The position numbers and the translations under genes are program-made. Source: Microvirga sp. TS319 (GTDB lineage Bacteria > Pseudomonadota > Alphaproteobacteria > Rhizobiales > Beijerinckiaceae). From it: DNA of 64,000 nt. The stretch's first letter is position 1; every line of letters starts with the position of its first letter. Below, one piece after another: positions 1-8,238 of this stretch. Below the pieces are notes generated by a model. The model searched no databases. It had not been told where the DNA came from and saw only the letters and a list, made by a program, of their open reading frames with translations. The stretch covers positions 3,511,001 to 3,575,000 of the forward strand of contig NZ_JBGGGT010000002.1 in NCBI RefSeq assembly GCF_041276405.1, in the 5' to 3' direction.

Positions 1-41
1 TGCACCACAGGAGCAGCCTGGGCCACATCAGCCGGATTCAT
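1..41 (-). CDS. tolQ: TolQ, N-terminal fragment (runs off the left edge)
   Basis: Only the first 13 codons are in the window. On the minus strand an ATG at 41-39 opens a frame reading MNPADVAQAAPVV, which matches how rhizobial TolQ proteins begin. A GAGGA-type ribosome binding site lies about 9 bases upstream. TolQ is the inner-membrane proton-channel subunit of the Tol-Pal envelope-constriction system. The position directly after ybgC, on the same strand, is the standard ybgC-tolQ-tolR-tolA order. The call rests on these few residues and on gene order. Confidence 0.7.
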   Translation of the reverse strand, partial: MNPADVAQAAPVV

Positions 42-366
42 AAGTCTCGTCCTCGCTCTTCGAGCAGCCTTGGGAGGAGCCCAGGGCCCACCGCAGTCGG
101 GTCTAGGAAAATCTTGTTGTGTTACCCTGCTCGTTCGCCCGTGAATCTGTCGAAAATAAGGGCGCGGACTCGCAGGCAACCAATGACCTCCCCAGTGTGA
201 TCTTTTAGGCACCCGGTGTGGTTAAGGCTTGGTTTAGACGAGGCTAAACAGCTCTGGAATCAGCCGTATAGCCAAGCTGCGCCGGGGCTGCCATGCGCTG
301 AGGGCAGAGCCAAGCCCCCTCCCCTTGCGGCATGCTGATTCATCCCCGAAGCGGCGAGTCTCAGGA
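42..366. other. Noncoding gap between ybgC and tolQ
   Basis: No convincing gene is present; the open frames here lack start signals and protein-like composition. The gap probably carries the tolQ promoter and 5' leader on the minus strand. A short inverted repeat (GTTTAG/CTAAAC, arms at 232-237 and 244-249) is the only structure I noticed. At more than 300 bases the gap is long for a ybgC-tolQ junction, where the genes often sit close together, so tolQ may have its own promoter. Confidence 0.4.
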
Positions 367-852
367 TCAGATGTCCTGTCCTGCCGAGACTGGGCCTGCC
401 GAGACCTGGCCTGCCGAGAGCGCCGCGCGAAGATTGTCCGGGATGCGCACGGCGCGGCCGTCGCGGACGGCCGCGACCACGACATCCGCACGAACGAGCA
501 CGTCCTCGCCCCGGAGCACCTCCTGTGCGAGCGTCATGGAGGCGCCGCGCATCTCCTTGGGCTTCGTCACCACGGTGAGCACGTCGTCCATCAAGGCCGC
601 GCCGAGAAAATCGATGGTCATCTTGCGGACCACGAAAGCGAGCCCCCCCATCTCCGCATGGAGGTCGGACTGCGCCACCTCGACCGCGCGCAGGATCTCC
701 GTGCGTCCGCGCTCCAGGAAGCGCAGGTAGCTCGCGTGATACACGCGGGCGGAAAAGTCCGTATCCTCGTAATAGACGCGCACCGGCAGGACATGTGCGC
801 CGTCCTGCATCCGGCCTGAGAGATGGGGCCAGGAATGACCTGCCTCACTCAT
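367..852 (-). CDS. ybgC: YbgC-type acyl-CoA thioesterase (hotdog fold)
   Basis: A 161-residue hotdog-fold thioesterase of the Tol-Pal-associated YbgC family, which hydrolyses acyl-CoA thioesters in the cytoplasm. The family signature is clear near the N-terminus: [18 protein letters not shown] contains the YxDTD...VxHxxY pattern with the catalytic Asp, followed by FLERGRTE. The ATG at 852-850 is chosen because it overlaps the ruvB stop by 8 bases (translational coupling); a longer frame to 930 would run deep into ruvB. The C-terminal tail is odd: after the domain it reads [19 protein letters not shown], encoded by short tandem repeats at about 375-420. Downstream is tolQ. Confidence 0.9.
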   Translation of the reverse strand: MSEAGHSWPHLSGRMQDGAHVLPVRVYYEDTDFSARVYHASYLRFLERGRTEILRAVEVAQSDLHAEMGGLAFVVRKMTIDFLGAALMDDVLTVVTKPKEMRGASMTLAQEVLRGEDVLVRADVVVAAVRDGRAVRIPDNLRAALSAGQVSAGPVSAGQDI

Positions 853-1891
853 CCCCGTCTCCGTTGAACAGGCCGAACTGCGCTGCGGTCTCGCGGGTGG
901 GCTCGGAGATGCCGAGATGCCGGAAGGCATGGGGCGTGAGGATGCGGCCGCGCGGCGTGCGCTGCACGAAGCCTTTCTGGATGAGATAGGGCTCGATGAT
1001 GTCCTCGATCGCGTCGCGCGGCTCGGAGAGGGCCGCCGCGATCGTCTCGATGCCGACCGGGCCGCCGCCGAAGGAACCGGCGATCATGGTGAGGTATTTG
1101 CGGTCCATCAGGTCGAGACCGATGGGATCCACGTCGAGCAGACGCAGCGACCGGTCCGCCAGATCGCGGGAGACGATCTGCACGCCCTCCACGATGGCGA
1201 AGTCGCGCACGCGGCGCAGGAGACGGCCCGCGATGCGCGGGGTGCCGCGCGCGCGGCGGGCGATCTCGTTCGCGCCCTCCTCGCTTATGTTGAGGCCGAG
1301 CACGCGCGCGCCGCGCCGCACGATGAGCTCCAGCTCCTCGACGGTGTAGAATTCGAGGCGGATCGGGATGCCGAAACGGTCGCGCAGCGGCGTGGTGAGC
1401 AGACCCGCGCGGGTCGTGGCGCCGACGAGGGTAAATTTCGGCAGCTCGATCTTCACCGAGCGCGCGGCGGGGCCTTCGCCGATGATCAGGTCAAGCTGGT
1501 AATCCTCCATGGCGGGATAGAGGATTTCCTCCACGGCAGGATTGAGGCGGTGAATCTCGTCGATGAAGAGCACGTCGCGCTCTTCCAGGTTGGTGAGCTG
1601 AGCGGCCAAGTCCCCTGCCTTGGCGATGACGGGGCCCGAGGTCGAGCGGAAGTTCACGCCGAGCTCGCGCGCGACGATCTGCGCCAGCGTGGTCTTGCCG
1701 AGGCCGGGCGGGCCGACGAAGAGCACGTGGTCGAGCGCATCGCCCCGGGCCTTGGCGGCGTTGATGAAGACCTGGAGGTTGGAGCGCGCGGCGGCCTGGC
1801 CCGTGAAGTCGGACAGCGACAGCGGCCGGATCGACGCATCGACATCGTCCTCGCGCTTCTCGGGGCTGAGCAGGCGGCGTGAATCGGTCAA
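845..1891 (-). CDS. ruvB: Holliday junction branch-migration ATPase RuvB
   Basis: 348 residues, normal for RuvB. It is the hexameric AAA+ motor that drives branch migration of Holliday junctions bound by RuvA before RuvC cleaves them. Visible motifs are the Walker [10 protein letters not shown], the Walker B FIDEIHRL, the sensor region [20 protein letters not shown] with the arginine finger, and the C-terminal winged helix ending in a TPRGR segment. The start [12 protein letters not shown] is typical. It follows ruvA and overlaps ybgC at its 3' end, so ruvC-ruvA-ruvB-ybgC probably form one minus-strand unit. Confidence 0.98.
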   Translation of the reverse strand: MTDSRRLLSPEKREDDVDASIRPLSLSDFTGQAAARSNLQVFINAAKARGDALDHVLFVGPPGLGKTTLAQIVARELGVNFRSTSGPVIAKAGDLAAQLTNLEERDVLFIDEIHRLNPAVEEILYPAMEDYQLDLIIGEGPAARSVKIELPKFTLVGATTRAGLLTTPLRDRFGIPIRLEFYTVEELELIVRRGARVLGLNISEEGANEIARRARGTPRIAGRLLRRVRDFAIVEGVQIVSRDLADRSLRLLDVDPIGLDLMDRKYLTMIAGSFGGGPVGIETIAAALSEPRDAIEDIIEPYLIQKGFVQRTPRGRILTPHAFRHLGISEPTRETAAQFGLFNGDGDE

Positions 1892-1989
1892 GGAGACTTA
1901 CCTTCCAAAGGCTTCATATAGGCGCTGGAACCCTAATACGCCATTCTTAACGAGATCAAAACAGGAACGTGGCTAGGCTCCGACTCGGC

Positions 1990-2607
1990 CTATCGCGCCA
2001 GCTCCCGCAATCCCAGCCGAATCAGCGTCTTCGCCTCGGCCTCCTCGCCGGCCTGCTTCATGGCGGCGGCGACAGCGGCGGAGGCCTGGACCTGCGGGTA
2101 GCCGAGATTGACCAGGGCCGAGATGGCGTCCGCCACCGGAGCGGGCGCGCTCTGGTCCTCCACCGCGCCGGTGAGGCGGATGAGGGCCGGATCGACGGCC
2201 CCGAAGGCGGGAGCCTTGTCCTTGAGTTCGGAGATGATGCGCCCCGCGAGCTTCGGGCCGACGCCGGGGCTTCTGGCCACCGAGGCCTTGTCGCCGGTGG
2301 CGATGGCCGTCGCGAGGCCGCCGGGATCGAGCACGGACAGGATGCCGAGCGCCACCCTGGAGCCGACCCCCTGGACGCTCTGGAGCAGGCGGAACCATTC
2401 GCGCTCGGAATCCGACCTGAAACCGAAGAGGCGGATCATGTCCTCGCGGACCATGGTCTCGATCGAGAGGGTCGCCGCCTCGCCGGTGGGCGGCAGATTC
2501 TGGAGCGTGCGGGATGAGCAATGGACCACATAGCCAACCCCATGCACGTCGAGGATCACGAAATCCTCGCCGTAGGAATCCACCACGCCTTTGAGTTTGC
2601 CGATCAC
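1990..2607 (-). CDS. ruvA: Holliday junction-binding protein RuvA
   Basis: 205 residues with a GTG start, beginning [13 protein letters not shown]. RuvA tetramers bind four-way junctions and load RuvB. Domain I is an OB fold ([14 protein letters not shown]). Domain II has the two helix-hairpin-helix motifs ([16 protein letters not shown] and [17 protein letters not shown]). A variable linker leads to the C-terminal RuvB-binding domain III ([19 protein letters not shown]). It lies 98 bases upstream of ruvB and 136 bases downstream of ruvC on the same strand; the ruvC-ruvA gap holds a GC-rich inverted repeat. Confidence 0.97.
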   Translation of the reverse strand: MIGKLKGVVDSYGEDFVILDVHGVGYVVHCSSRTLQNLPPTGEAATLSIETMVREDMIRLFGFRSDSEREWFRLLQSVQGVGSRVALGILSVLDPGGLATAIATGDKASVARSPGVGPKLAGRIISELKDKAPAFGAVDPALIRLTGAVEDQSAPAPVADAISALVNLGYPQVQASAAVAAAMKQAGEEAEAKTLIRLGLRELAR

Positions 2608-2621
2608 GTTCTCATCCCTCC

Positions 2622-2650
2622 TGGGTCATCCCCGCGAGGGCGGGGACCCA
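2622..2650. repeat. GC-rich inverted repeat between ruvC and ruvA
   Basis: The arms TGGGTC..CCCCGC and GCGGGG..CCCA are separated by a short loop, in the 136-base ruvC-ruvA gap. It resembles the short dispersed palindromes common between alphaproteobacterial genes. It has no T-tract on either strand, so a simple intrinsic terminator is unlikely. Confidence 0.55.
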
Positions 2651-2743
2651 TCCAAGCGACGGCGCCCGCTGGAGCCGACGGGTTTGTATGGCCTCCGGAT
2701 CCGGCTTACGCCGCCCGGAAGGACAGTGCTGCTCTGTAACATC

Positions 2744-3247
2744 TTATAGGCTGGCCACCAAAGCCCGCGCTTTCCGGTGATGGGCATGAGCGATCGCGAT
2801 GGCGAGCGCGTCAGCGGCGTCGGCCTTCTTGAACTCGGCCTTGGGCAGCAGGATCTTCACCATGGCCTGCACCTGATCCTTCTCGGCATGACCCACGCCG
2901 ACGACGGTCTTCTTCACCTGGTTCGCGCCATATTCCGCCACGGGCAGGTTGTGCAGGGCCGGCACCAGGAGCGACATGGCGCGGGCCTGACCGAGCTTGA
3001 GGGTCGCCTGGGCGTCCTTGTTCACGAAGGTTTCCTCGACCGCGACCTCGTCGGGGGTCCAGGTCCGGATCACGTCCGTGATGCGGTCATGGAGCTGCTT
3101 GAGGCGCAGCGCAAGGTCGAGGTCCCCGTCGGAAGTCACGACTCCGCAGGCCACATAGGAGAGCTTCGTTCCCTCGATGGTGATGACGCCCCAGCCCGTA
3201 TTGCGCAGGCCGGGATCGAGGCCGAGGATCCGGACACGTTCGGTCAC
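2744..3247 (-). CDS. ruvC: Holliday junction endonuclease RuvC
   Basis: 167 residues from the GTG at 3247, typical for RuvC, which resolves Holliday junctions by symmetric nicking. Catalytic acidic residues are all present: D in [14 protein letters not shown] in VEETFVNKD, and the C-terminal AEKDQV and [15 protein letters not shown] segments. The GTG has a GGAG site 8 bases upstream and gives the conventional start [13 protein letters not shown]. The frame stays open upstream to 3469, but that stretch translates dispersed palindromes, so I reject the longer form. It is followed by ruvA. Confidence 0.95.
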   Translation of the reverse strand: MTERVRILGLDPGLRNTGWGVITIEGTKLSYVACGVVTSDGDLDLALRLKQLHDRITDVIRTWTPDEVAVEETFVNKDAQATLKLGQARAMSLLVPALHNLPVAEYGANQVKKTVVGVGHAEKDQVQAMVKILLPKAEFKKADAADALAIAIAHAHHRKARALVASL

Positions 3248-3261
3248 ACTATCATCTCCAC

Positions 3262-3300
3262 CGTCATGGCCGCACCCGTTGCGGCCATCCACGTCTTCTA
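3262..3300. repeat. Dispersed palindrome (CGTCATG...CCACGTCTTCTA type), copy 1
   Basis: This segment carries a GGCCGC/GCGGCC hairpin between CGTCAT and ATCCACGTCTTCTA. The same layout recurs in reverse orientation at 3372-3412. Repeats of this kind (CGTCAT-hairpin-ATCCACGTCTT) are widespread between genes in Bradyrhizobium and Methylobacterium relatives. Here they flank another palindrome. Confidence 0.6.
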
Positions 3301-3344
3301 GCGCATCGTGCGAAAAAGTGGCCCCGGTTTTTCGCACGATGCGC
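3301..3344. repeat. Type A intergenic palindrome, perfect copy
   Basis: Perfect 17-base arms (GCGCATCGTGCGAAAAA and its complement) around a 10-base loop GTGGCCCCGG. It is the cleanest example in the window of an element that recurs near 8041, 13859, 15558, 23493, 31328, 37984, 44467, 49674 and 63900. It sits just upstream of the ruvC start, so it would be transcribed with ruvC if the promoter lies beyond it. Confidence 0.85.
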
Positions 3345-3371
3345 CCTTTCCAAGAAGGGTGCATCGAACGG

Positions 3372-3412
3372 TTAGAAGACGTGGATACCCGGGACAAGCC
3401 CGGGCATGACGT
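3372..3412. repeat. Dispersed palindrome (CGTCATG...CCACGTCTTCTA type), copy 2, inverted
   Basis: Reverse-oriented partner of the repeat at 3262-3300. It reads TTAGAAGACGTGGATACCC, GGG-ACAAG-CCCGGG and CATGACG. The two copies form a large imperfect inverted repeat with the type A palindrome inside. Confidence 0.6.
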
Positions 3413-3435
3413 GATCGGCAGTTTGCGCATCGTGG

Positions 3436-3489
3436 GAGCATCGGATTCAACCCCAAAAGTGGTTTCCACCTTTGGGTCCGTTGCTCTAG
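3436..3489. repeat. Type B intergenic element at the 3' end of yebC
   Basis: It begins AGCATCGGATTC, carries CCAAAAGTGG and CCACCTTTGGG as imperfect arms, and ends TTGCTCTAG. The CTA at 3486-3488 is the yebC stop codon (TAG on the minus strand), so the element boundary supplies the stop. Related type B copies lie near 13791, 15492, 23639, 37919 and 44522. Confidence 0.75.
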
Positions 3490-4232
3490 CCAGCCATCTT
3501 CTGCATGAGCGCGTCGGACAGTTCGAAATTGCCGTAGACGTTCTGAACGTCGTCGTGCTCTTCGAGCGATTCCATGAGCTTCATGAGCTTCTCGCCGGTC
3601 TCGTCGTCGACCGCGACGGGAGTCTGGGGCTTCCAGACCAGCTTGGAGGCCTTCGGCTCGCCGAACTTGTCCTCGAGCGTCTTGGTGACCTCGTTCAGCG
3701 ATCCCTGGTCGCAATAGATCTCGTGACCGTCTTCCGTGGAGACCACGTCCTCCGCACCGGCCTCGATGGCAGCCTCCAGCATGGTGTCGGCATCGGCGAC
3801 GGCGGCCGGGAACTCCACGAGGCCTACCCGGTCGAACATGAAGGAGACGGCACCCGTCTCGGCAAGGTTGCCGCCGCTCTTGGTGAAGTAGGAGCGGATG
3901 TCGGATGCCGTGCGGTTGCGGTTGTCGGTCATGGCCTCGACGATGATGGCGGCGCCGCCCGGGCCGTAGCCCTCGTAGCGGATCTCCTCGTAGTTCTCGC
4001 CATCGTTGCCCGCCGCCTTGTTGATGGCGCGCTGGATGTTGTCCTTGGGCATGTTCTCGGCGCGGGCGGCGATGATCGCGGCGCGCAGGCGCGGGTTCAT
4101 GTTCGGGTCGGGCGTGCCCATCTTGGCCGCCACGGTGATTTCGCGGGCGAGCTTGGAGAAGAGCTTGGAGCGCATCGCATCCTGGCGCCCCTTGCGATGC
4201 ATGATGTTCTTAAATTGCGAATGTCCGGCCAT
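3486..4232 (-). CDS. yebC: YebC/PmpR-family DNA-binding regulator
   Basis: 248 residues, the usual length for the YebC/TACO1 family. These act as DNA-binding regulators or, as recently shown for some members, ribosome-associated factors that relieve stalling at proline runs. The start [19 protein letters not shown] and the segment [16 protein letters not shown] are diagnostic. The ATG at 4232 has GGAGG upstream; a longer frame to 4331 has no such support. It sits upstream of ruvCAB on the same strand, a conserved arrangement. Its TAG stop lies inside a type B repeat. Confidence 0.95.
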   Translation of the reverse strand: MAGHSQFKNIMHRKGRQDAMRSKLFSKLAREITVAAKMGTPDPNMNPRLRAAIIAARAENMPKDNIQRAINKAAGNDGENYEEIRYEGYGPGGAAIIVEAMTDNRNRTASDIRSYFTKSGGNLAETGAVSFMFDRVGLVEFPAAVADADTMLEAAIEAGAEDVVSTEDGHEIYCDQGSLNEVTKTLEDKFGEPKASKLVWKPQTPVAVDDETGEKLMKLMESLEEHDDVQNVYGNFELSDALMQKMAG

Positions 4233-4364
4233 CGGGCCTCCGTGGTCACCGCCGACAGCGGCCCGGTGACAGGCGCTCGTCAGGCTCGTGAATGTTGACG
4301 ATGAGAGGCTTATAAGGCGGCGGAGGGCCACAGGCCAAGCCCCCCGGGCGGATTGGTGAAAAAA

Positions 4365-5057
4365 CTAGAACCCGAGCCAGGACGGCAGGTTGTGAATCGT
4401 GGCCAGGATCAGGTGGTAGGAGGCCCCCAGCACCGTGGCCGTGTAGGCCAGGCCCGCAAGGCCGATGAGATAGCCGACGATCAGCAGGTAGCCGTCCTCC
4501 TCCATCACCGCGATGGACGCGATGACGAGGGCGATGGAGGGCGGGAAGTTGGTTCCGGGAAAGGGAATGAGCACCGAGACGGCCACCAGGATGGCGAACA
4601 GCCCCACCACCCGGTCGCCGAGGGGGCCGAACAGGAAGGGCAGCCTCGGCCGGCAATAGCTCTCCAGCTTCCGGAGCCTGGGCTCGGTGATGTCGATCAG
4701 GCGCTTGAACTTGGCGACCGAGACCGTCCGCCGCAGGATGAAGCCCGGAAGCCAGGGCCGCTTGTGGCCCAGCATCATCTGAATGCCGAAGATCAGGACC
4801 GGCGTCCCCACGATACCCGCGACGCCGGGCACGTTCGGCACGCAATTGGGCAGGGAGAACAGGATCAGCACGAACCCGAAGGCACGCTCGCCGAAGGCCC
4901 CGATGATGTCGCCGATGGAGATCGCCTCCCCCTCGGCATTGTCGATCACGGCCCGCAGCACGGCCGAGGCGCTACGATGCTCGTAGGCCTGATGCAGGTC
5001 GTCCGTTCCGTGACAGGAATGTTTTCTGGTATCGGCCGGCTCTGTCTTGGCGTCCAA
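4365..5057 (-). CDS. ExoD-family exopolysaccharide synthesis membrane protein
   Basis: 230 residues with the ExoD family pattern: a hydrophilic N-terminus, GDIIGAFGERAFGFVLILFSLPNCVPNVPGV split over the first helix region, then FGIQMMLGHKRPWLP, and several hydrophobic segments toward the C-terminus. ExoD of Sinorhizobium meliloti affects exopolysaccharide production, nodule invasion and alkaline tolerance; its biochemical role is unknown. It stands alone, 132 bases upstream of the yebC start on the same strand and 165 bases downstream of the ymdB-like gene. Start at the ATG 5057; no strong alternative. Confidence 0.88.
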   Translation of the reverse strand: MDAKTEPADTRKHSCHGTDDLHQAYEHRSASAVLRAVIDNAEGEAISIGDIIGAFGERAFGFVLILFSLPNCVPNVPGVAGIVGTPVLIFGIQMMLGHKRPWLPGFILRRTVSVAKFKRLIDITEPRLRKLESYCRPRLPFLFGPLGDRVVGLFAILVAVSVLIPFPGTNFPPSIALVIASIAVMEEDGYLLIVGYLIGLAGLAYTATVLGASYHLILATIHNLPSWLGF

Positions 5058-5222
5058 AGTGTCCTCCGTGGCGCAAAGATGGGGGTGGACCAGGACGAGG
5101 TAAAGGCACGAAGCAGCCTCTCGCCCTTCCGGTGGGCCTCTGCCCCATCGTCACCGCGCAGCGGAGCCCGGGCCGACGCGCGGATCGCCATACGGAGGAT
5201 GGCTATGACGGAAAGGAGAGCC

Positions 5223-6044
5223 TTATTCCCAGAACCGAGGCCGGGCTTCCTCCAGGTTCGGCCCGATCCGTACGGCCGCCACGCGGATCGCGAGGCCGGT
5301 CCGGTCGTCCGTCTCGACCGCGATCCCCGAGAGCGTGCCCTCGCCCGCCGCCGGTTCGAGACGGGTGCCGGGGGTCTTCTGGAGGAAGCGCCGAATCGGC
5401 TCCTCCTTCTGCATCCCGAGCACGGAATCGTAATCGCCGCACATGCCCGCATCGGTCATATAGGCGGTGCCGCCGGGCAGAACCCGGTGATCGGCGGTGG
5501 GCACATGGGTATGGGTGCCGACGACGAGGGTCGCCCGCCCGTCGAGGTAATGGCCCATGGCCTCCTTCTCGCTGGAGGCCTCCGCATGGACGTCCACGAT
5601 GACGGCGTCCGCGACCTGCCCCAGGGGGCAATCCTCGAGCGCCTGGTCGACGGCCGCGAAGGGATCGTCGAGGGCGTCCATGTAGATGCGCCCCATCACG
5701 TTCACCACCAGAACCCGATGGCCTGAACGGGTGTCGATGAGGTTTGCGCCGCGCCCCGGCGTGCCGGGCGGATAGTTCGCCGGCCGAAGGAGCCTGGGCT
5801 GGCGCTCGATGAAGACGAGCGTTTCCCGCTGGTCCCAGGTATGATTGCCGAGAGTGACGGCATCGGCGCCCGCGCTCAGGATCTCGTCGCAGATCGCCTC
5901 GGTGATGCCGAAGCCTCCGGCGGAATTCTCGCCGTTGATCACCACGCAGTCGAGGTTCCACTGCTCGCGAAGGCCCGGAAGCCGGTCGATCACGGCATTG
6001 CGACCGGCGCGCCCGACGATGTCGCCGAGGAAGAGAAGACGCAT
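5223..6044 (-). CDS. YmdB-like metallophosphoesterase (2',3'-cyclic nucleotide phosphodiesterase family)
   Basis: 273 residues of the YmdB/TIGR00282 calcineurin-like phosphoesterase family. In Bacillus, YmdB hydrolyses cyclic nucleotides and influences biofilm versus motility choice. Metal-binding motifs are visible in order: FLGDIVGRAGR, VINGENSAGG, TLGNHTWDQ, VDVHAEASSEK and VVGTHTHVPTAD. The start MRLLFLGDIVG is conventional. It lies 10 bases downstream of the cyclo-ligase gene on the same strand, so the two are probably cotranscribed, as in many Hyphomicrobiales. Confidence 0.93.
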   Translation of the reverse strand: MRLLFLGDIVGRAGRNAVIDRLPGLREQWNLDCVVINGENSAGGFGITEAICDEILSAGADAVTLGNHTWDQRETLVFIERQPRLLRPANYPPGTPGRGANLIDTRSGHRVLVVNVMGRIYMDALDDPFAAVDQALEDCPLGQVADAVIVDVHAEASSEKEAMGHYLDGRATLVVGTHTHVPTADHRVLPGGTAYMTDAGMCGDYDSVLGMQKEEPIRRFLQKTPGTRLEPAAGEGTLSGIAVETDDRTGLAIRVAAVRIGPNLEEARPRFWE

Positions 6045-6054
6045 GGCTTTCCTT

Positions 6055-6639
6055 TTATAGAGGCTTGGTCCGAATGAGCTCGGTTTCCGTAATCACAACG
6101 TCGAGCAGGCGGTCGTGCTCCTCGACGGGGACCTGCTCGATCTCCTGAACCGCATAAGCCAAGCCGATGGTCAAGACCGGATGTTGCGCTTCGAGCGCCG
6201 CGATGGCCCGGTCGAAATGCCCCTTGCCGTAGCCGATACGCCCTCCCCCGCGGTCGAAGGCGACGAGGGGCACGATGAGGGCTTTGGGAAAGACCTCGGG
6301 CGCATCGGGGCCGGGTTCGCGCACGCCGAAGCCACCCTTGATCAGCACGTCGCCGGGCCGCCAGAGGCGCCAGCTCAGGTGGGGATGAAGGATCTGCGAG
6401 AGGGCCACATCCTGTCCACGCTCCACGAGCGCCTCCATGAGGGGACGGGGATCGACCTCGCTGCGGATGGGCCAGTAGCCACCCACCGGATTGACGTCAT
6501 GAAGGTCGGAGAAGTCCTGAGCCCGCTCGGCGATCGCCTGGGTCGCTTCCTCGCGGAAGGTGCTGTCGAGCCCGTCGCGCCGGGCCAGCGCCTCGCGGCG
6601 AAGCTGTTCTTTCCAGGCGGGAGGGGTAAGAGAATGCAT
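6055..6639 (-). CDS. 5-formyltetrahydrofolate cyclo-ligase
   Basis: 194 residues from the ATG at 6639; an in-frame GTG at 6654 is possible and neither has a strong ribosome site. The enzyme converts 5-formyl-THF to 5,10-methenyl-THF with ATP in folate one-carbon metabolism. The family motif RGGGRIGYGKGHFDRAI, which binds ATP and substrate, is intact. It lies immediately downstream of the probable 6S RNA and zapA, an order preserved from gamma- to alphaproteobacteria, and just upstream of the ymdB-like gene. Confidence 0.94.
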   Translation of the reverse strand: MHSLTPPAWKEQLRREALARRDGLDSTFREEATQAIAERAQDFSDLHDVNPVGGYWPIRSEVDPRPLMEALVERGQDVALSQILHPHLSWRLWRPGDVLIKGGFGVREPGPDAPEVFPKALIVPLVAFDRGGGRIGYGKGHFDRAIAALEAQHPVLTIGLAYAVQEIEQVPVEEHDRLLDVVITETELIRTKPL

Positions 6640-6659
6640 GAAGTGCGGAGCCACAAAAA

Positions 6660-6825
6660 CCGTCGGAGAAGCGATCCCGGGAACCTACAAAGTAGGTGGG
6701 CGCCGTATGTCCCGGTCCACGGACCGGGTCAGGGACAGCTCCCTTCAGGATCGATAAGGCCCCGGGGAATATGAACTCCTAACGCGCCCCGCAGCCCCGC
6801 CTTTCCTATGTAGGGAGGAAGCAGG
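6660..6825 (-). ncRNA. ssrS: Probable 6S RNA (SsrS)
   Basis: The noncoding stretch between zapA and the cyclo-ligase gene holds, on the minus strand, nested helices: a 3' hairpin CCTACTTTGTAGG preceded by GGCGCCCA, a long ACCCGGTCC/GGACCGGGA hairpin, and CTTATCGATCCTGAAGGGAG with a GGGAGCTGTCCC turn. I recognise CCTACTTTGTAGG and GATCCTGAAGGGAGCTG as typical of rhizobial 6S RNA. The zapA-6S-cyclo-ligase synteny is widely conserved. 6S RNA binds housekeeping RNA polymerase as a promoter mimic in stationary phase. The ends are approximate. Confidence 0.75.
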
Positions 6826-7002
6826 CCGGTTGGAAGGGGAAAAGTGAACGGATGGGCATCTTCTTCGGACATCCGTGAAGATGCGGCTCCTTCCTACCTC
6901 CAACGAGGTACGTAGCCGATGCCGTGGTTCTACGGATAGGATCGCGCTCCGCGAGCGAGCAGTTTCTCTCGCGGAATCCGCGCCGGGAACAATGGAGGAA
7001 AC

Positions 7003-7287
7003 ATGCCCTTTTCCAAGCACGACCTTGGGTGCCCGCCGCACAAAAACACCCGGCTTCGTTCCCCCGGCAGCGCTGCCATGATGCGGGAAGTGCTGCATCG
7101 GCTCGGCAATCTCGACCTGGAGTGCGAAATCCGCCTGGACGAGGTCGAATGGAGCAGCGCCGATCAGGGCATGAAGGCCCATATCAAGGACAAGATCAGA
7201 GCCGCGCACCGGGAGCGGAGAGAGCCCTATGTGGAACTCCTGGCGACACTCCGTCAGCGCCAAGTCCGCTTATCGCTCAACAACTAA
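7003..7287 (+). CDS. Small hypothetical protein
   Basis: 94 residues, not recognised. The start is convincing: GGAGGAAAC lies directly before the ATG. The C-terminal two-thirds is protein-like, charged and probably helical (LGNLDLECEIRLDEVEWSS followed by a Lys/Arg-rich helix and LLATLRQRQVRLSLNN). The N-terminal 25 residues are less structured. It is the only plus-strand gene between the minus-strand zapA and cyclo-ligase genes and is antisense to nothing real. It has no signal peptide or membrane segment. Confidence 0.55.
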   Translation: MPFSKHDLGCPPHKNTRLRSPGSAAMMREVLHRLGNLDLECEIRLDEVEWSSADQGMKAHIKDKIRAAHRERREPYVELLATLRQRQVRLSLNN

Positions 7288-7343
7288 CCTTAAGCCACGT
7301 CGTCATGCCCGGCCTTGTGCCGCAACGAGGGCGGAGCAGCCCC

Positions 7344-7715
7344 TTAAGTGCCCTGCCCCTGCCCTGCGGCGTTGAGGCTGCGCACCAGAAATTCGATCCG
7401 CTCGGCGGTCTTGTGGACCCCTTCCGCCAGCCGTGCCTCGATCATCCGGGCGCGCTCGTCCCCGGATGAGGATCTCAGACGGCCGAGTTCCGCCTCGACC
7501 GCCGCCAGCCGCCTCCTGGTCTCATGCAGCTCGTCCGCCTGGGTCATGGCCGCCATGACATGCAGGCGCATGTCGCCGATCTCGCCGAAAGCGGCGCGCA
7601 TCTCCTCGATCTTGGAATCGTAGGACGCGGCCAGCCGCTCCAGATGTGCCTCCTCACCCGCCGCGCAGGTGATCCGGTAGCTCTGACCGGCGATGGTGAC
7701 CGTGACCTGAGCCAT
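7344..7715 (-). CDS. zapA: Cell division protein ZapA
   Basis: 123 residues. ZapA binds FtsZ and bundles protofilaments at the Z ring. The N-terminal domain MAQVTVTIAGQSYRITCAAG followed by EEAHLERLAASYDSKI is typical, then comes a long coiled coil (about residues 60-95). It starts 2 bases after the DUF4164 gene stop on the same strand, so the two are coupled. The probable 6S RNA and the cyclo-ligase gene follow downstream. Confidence 0.93.
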   Translation of the reverse strand: MAQVTVTIAGQSYRITCAAGEEAHLERLAASYDSKIEEMRAAFGEIGDMRLHVMAAMTQADELHETRRRLAAVEAELGRLRSSSGDERARMIEARLAEGVHKTAERIEFLVRSLNAAGQGQGT

Positions 7716-7717
7716 GC

Positions 7718-8011
7718 CTACCCCTCTTCAGGCTCGAGCTGGCCCGCCTGGGCGAGCACGGTCTGGACCGCGAGAATCGCCAGTTGGACCCTCCGGCTCA
7801 CATCATCCGTCGCAGCCTCGAAACGGTGAAGGCGGGTGAGCGCTCCATCGAGCTCCTCCGCGAGGCGGGAACGGTCGTCCTCCATGAGCTGCAGCTCGGT
7901 TTCCAGGCCTCCCCGACGCTTTTCGGCATCGAGACGGCGGGCGACGGAAGCTTCGAGAAGCCCAAGGGCCGCATCGAGCCGTTTCATCGCGTCGTCGAGG
8001 GGGGACGTCAT
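7718..8011 (-). CDS. DUF4164-type small coiled-coil protein
   Basis: 97 residues, almost entirely predicted helix or coiled coil (LDDAMKRLDAALGLLEASV through RRVQLAILAVQTVLAQAG). It resembles the DUF4164 proteins encoded beside zapA in rhizobia, whose function is unknown; a division-related role is inferred from this position. The ATG at 8011 follows GGAGGT. A longer frame to 8095 would translate the type A repeat, so I reject it. It is divergent from tkt. Confidence 0.8.
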   Translation of the reverse strand: MTSPLDDAMKRLDAALGLLEASVARRLDAEKRRGGLETELQLMEDDRSRLAEELDGALTRLHRFEAATDDVSRRVQLAILAVQTVLAQAGQLEPEEG

Positions 8012-8040
8012 TCTACCTCCGGGAATCGCAACGACACTAG

Positions 8041-8110
8041 CGCATCGTGCGGAAAAGTGGACCCGGTTTTCACGAACGCAGCCCTTCGAGACCACTCAAA
8101 CGATGCGCTC
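8041..8110. repeat. Type A intergenic palindrome, degenerate, in the divergent DUF4164/tkt gap
   Basis: It begins GCGCATCGTGCGGAAAAGTG, continues GACCCGGTTTTC and ends AACGATGCGCT, with an insertion in the right arm. It lies between two gene starts, so this copy cannot be a transcription terminator for either neighbour. Confidence 0.7.
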
Positions 8111-8238
8111 CCCAAGAGGAAGGAGCCACGATCCTTCGGAGAATTGCAGCCCGTGATCTCTTTGACTCGGAACCCCCGCGTGTTAAGGAGCCCACGCCTT
8201 TTCCAGACAGACCCGCCCCTTTGCAGGGCTCAAGATTT

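Noticed and set aside
2744..3469. Longer RuvC start at 3469
   Set aside because: The extra 74 residues translate dispersed palindromes and the GTG at 3247 has a good ribosome site and the conserved N-terminus.
3301..3489. CRISPR array
   Set aside because: The repeats are palindromic, of different types and without regular unique spacers; no cas genes occur in the window.
8041..8110. Type A repeats as transcription terminators
   Set aside because: This copy lies between two divergent gene starts, and others lie upstream of genes on the same strand; most lack a T-run outside the stem. Some may still act so, but it is not their common property.
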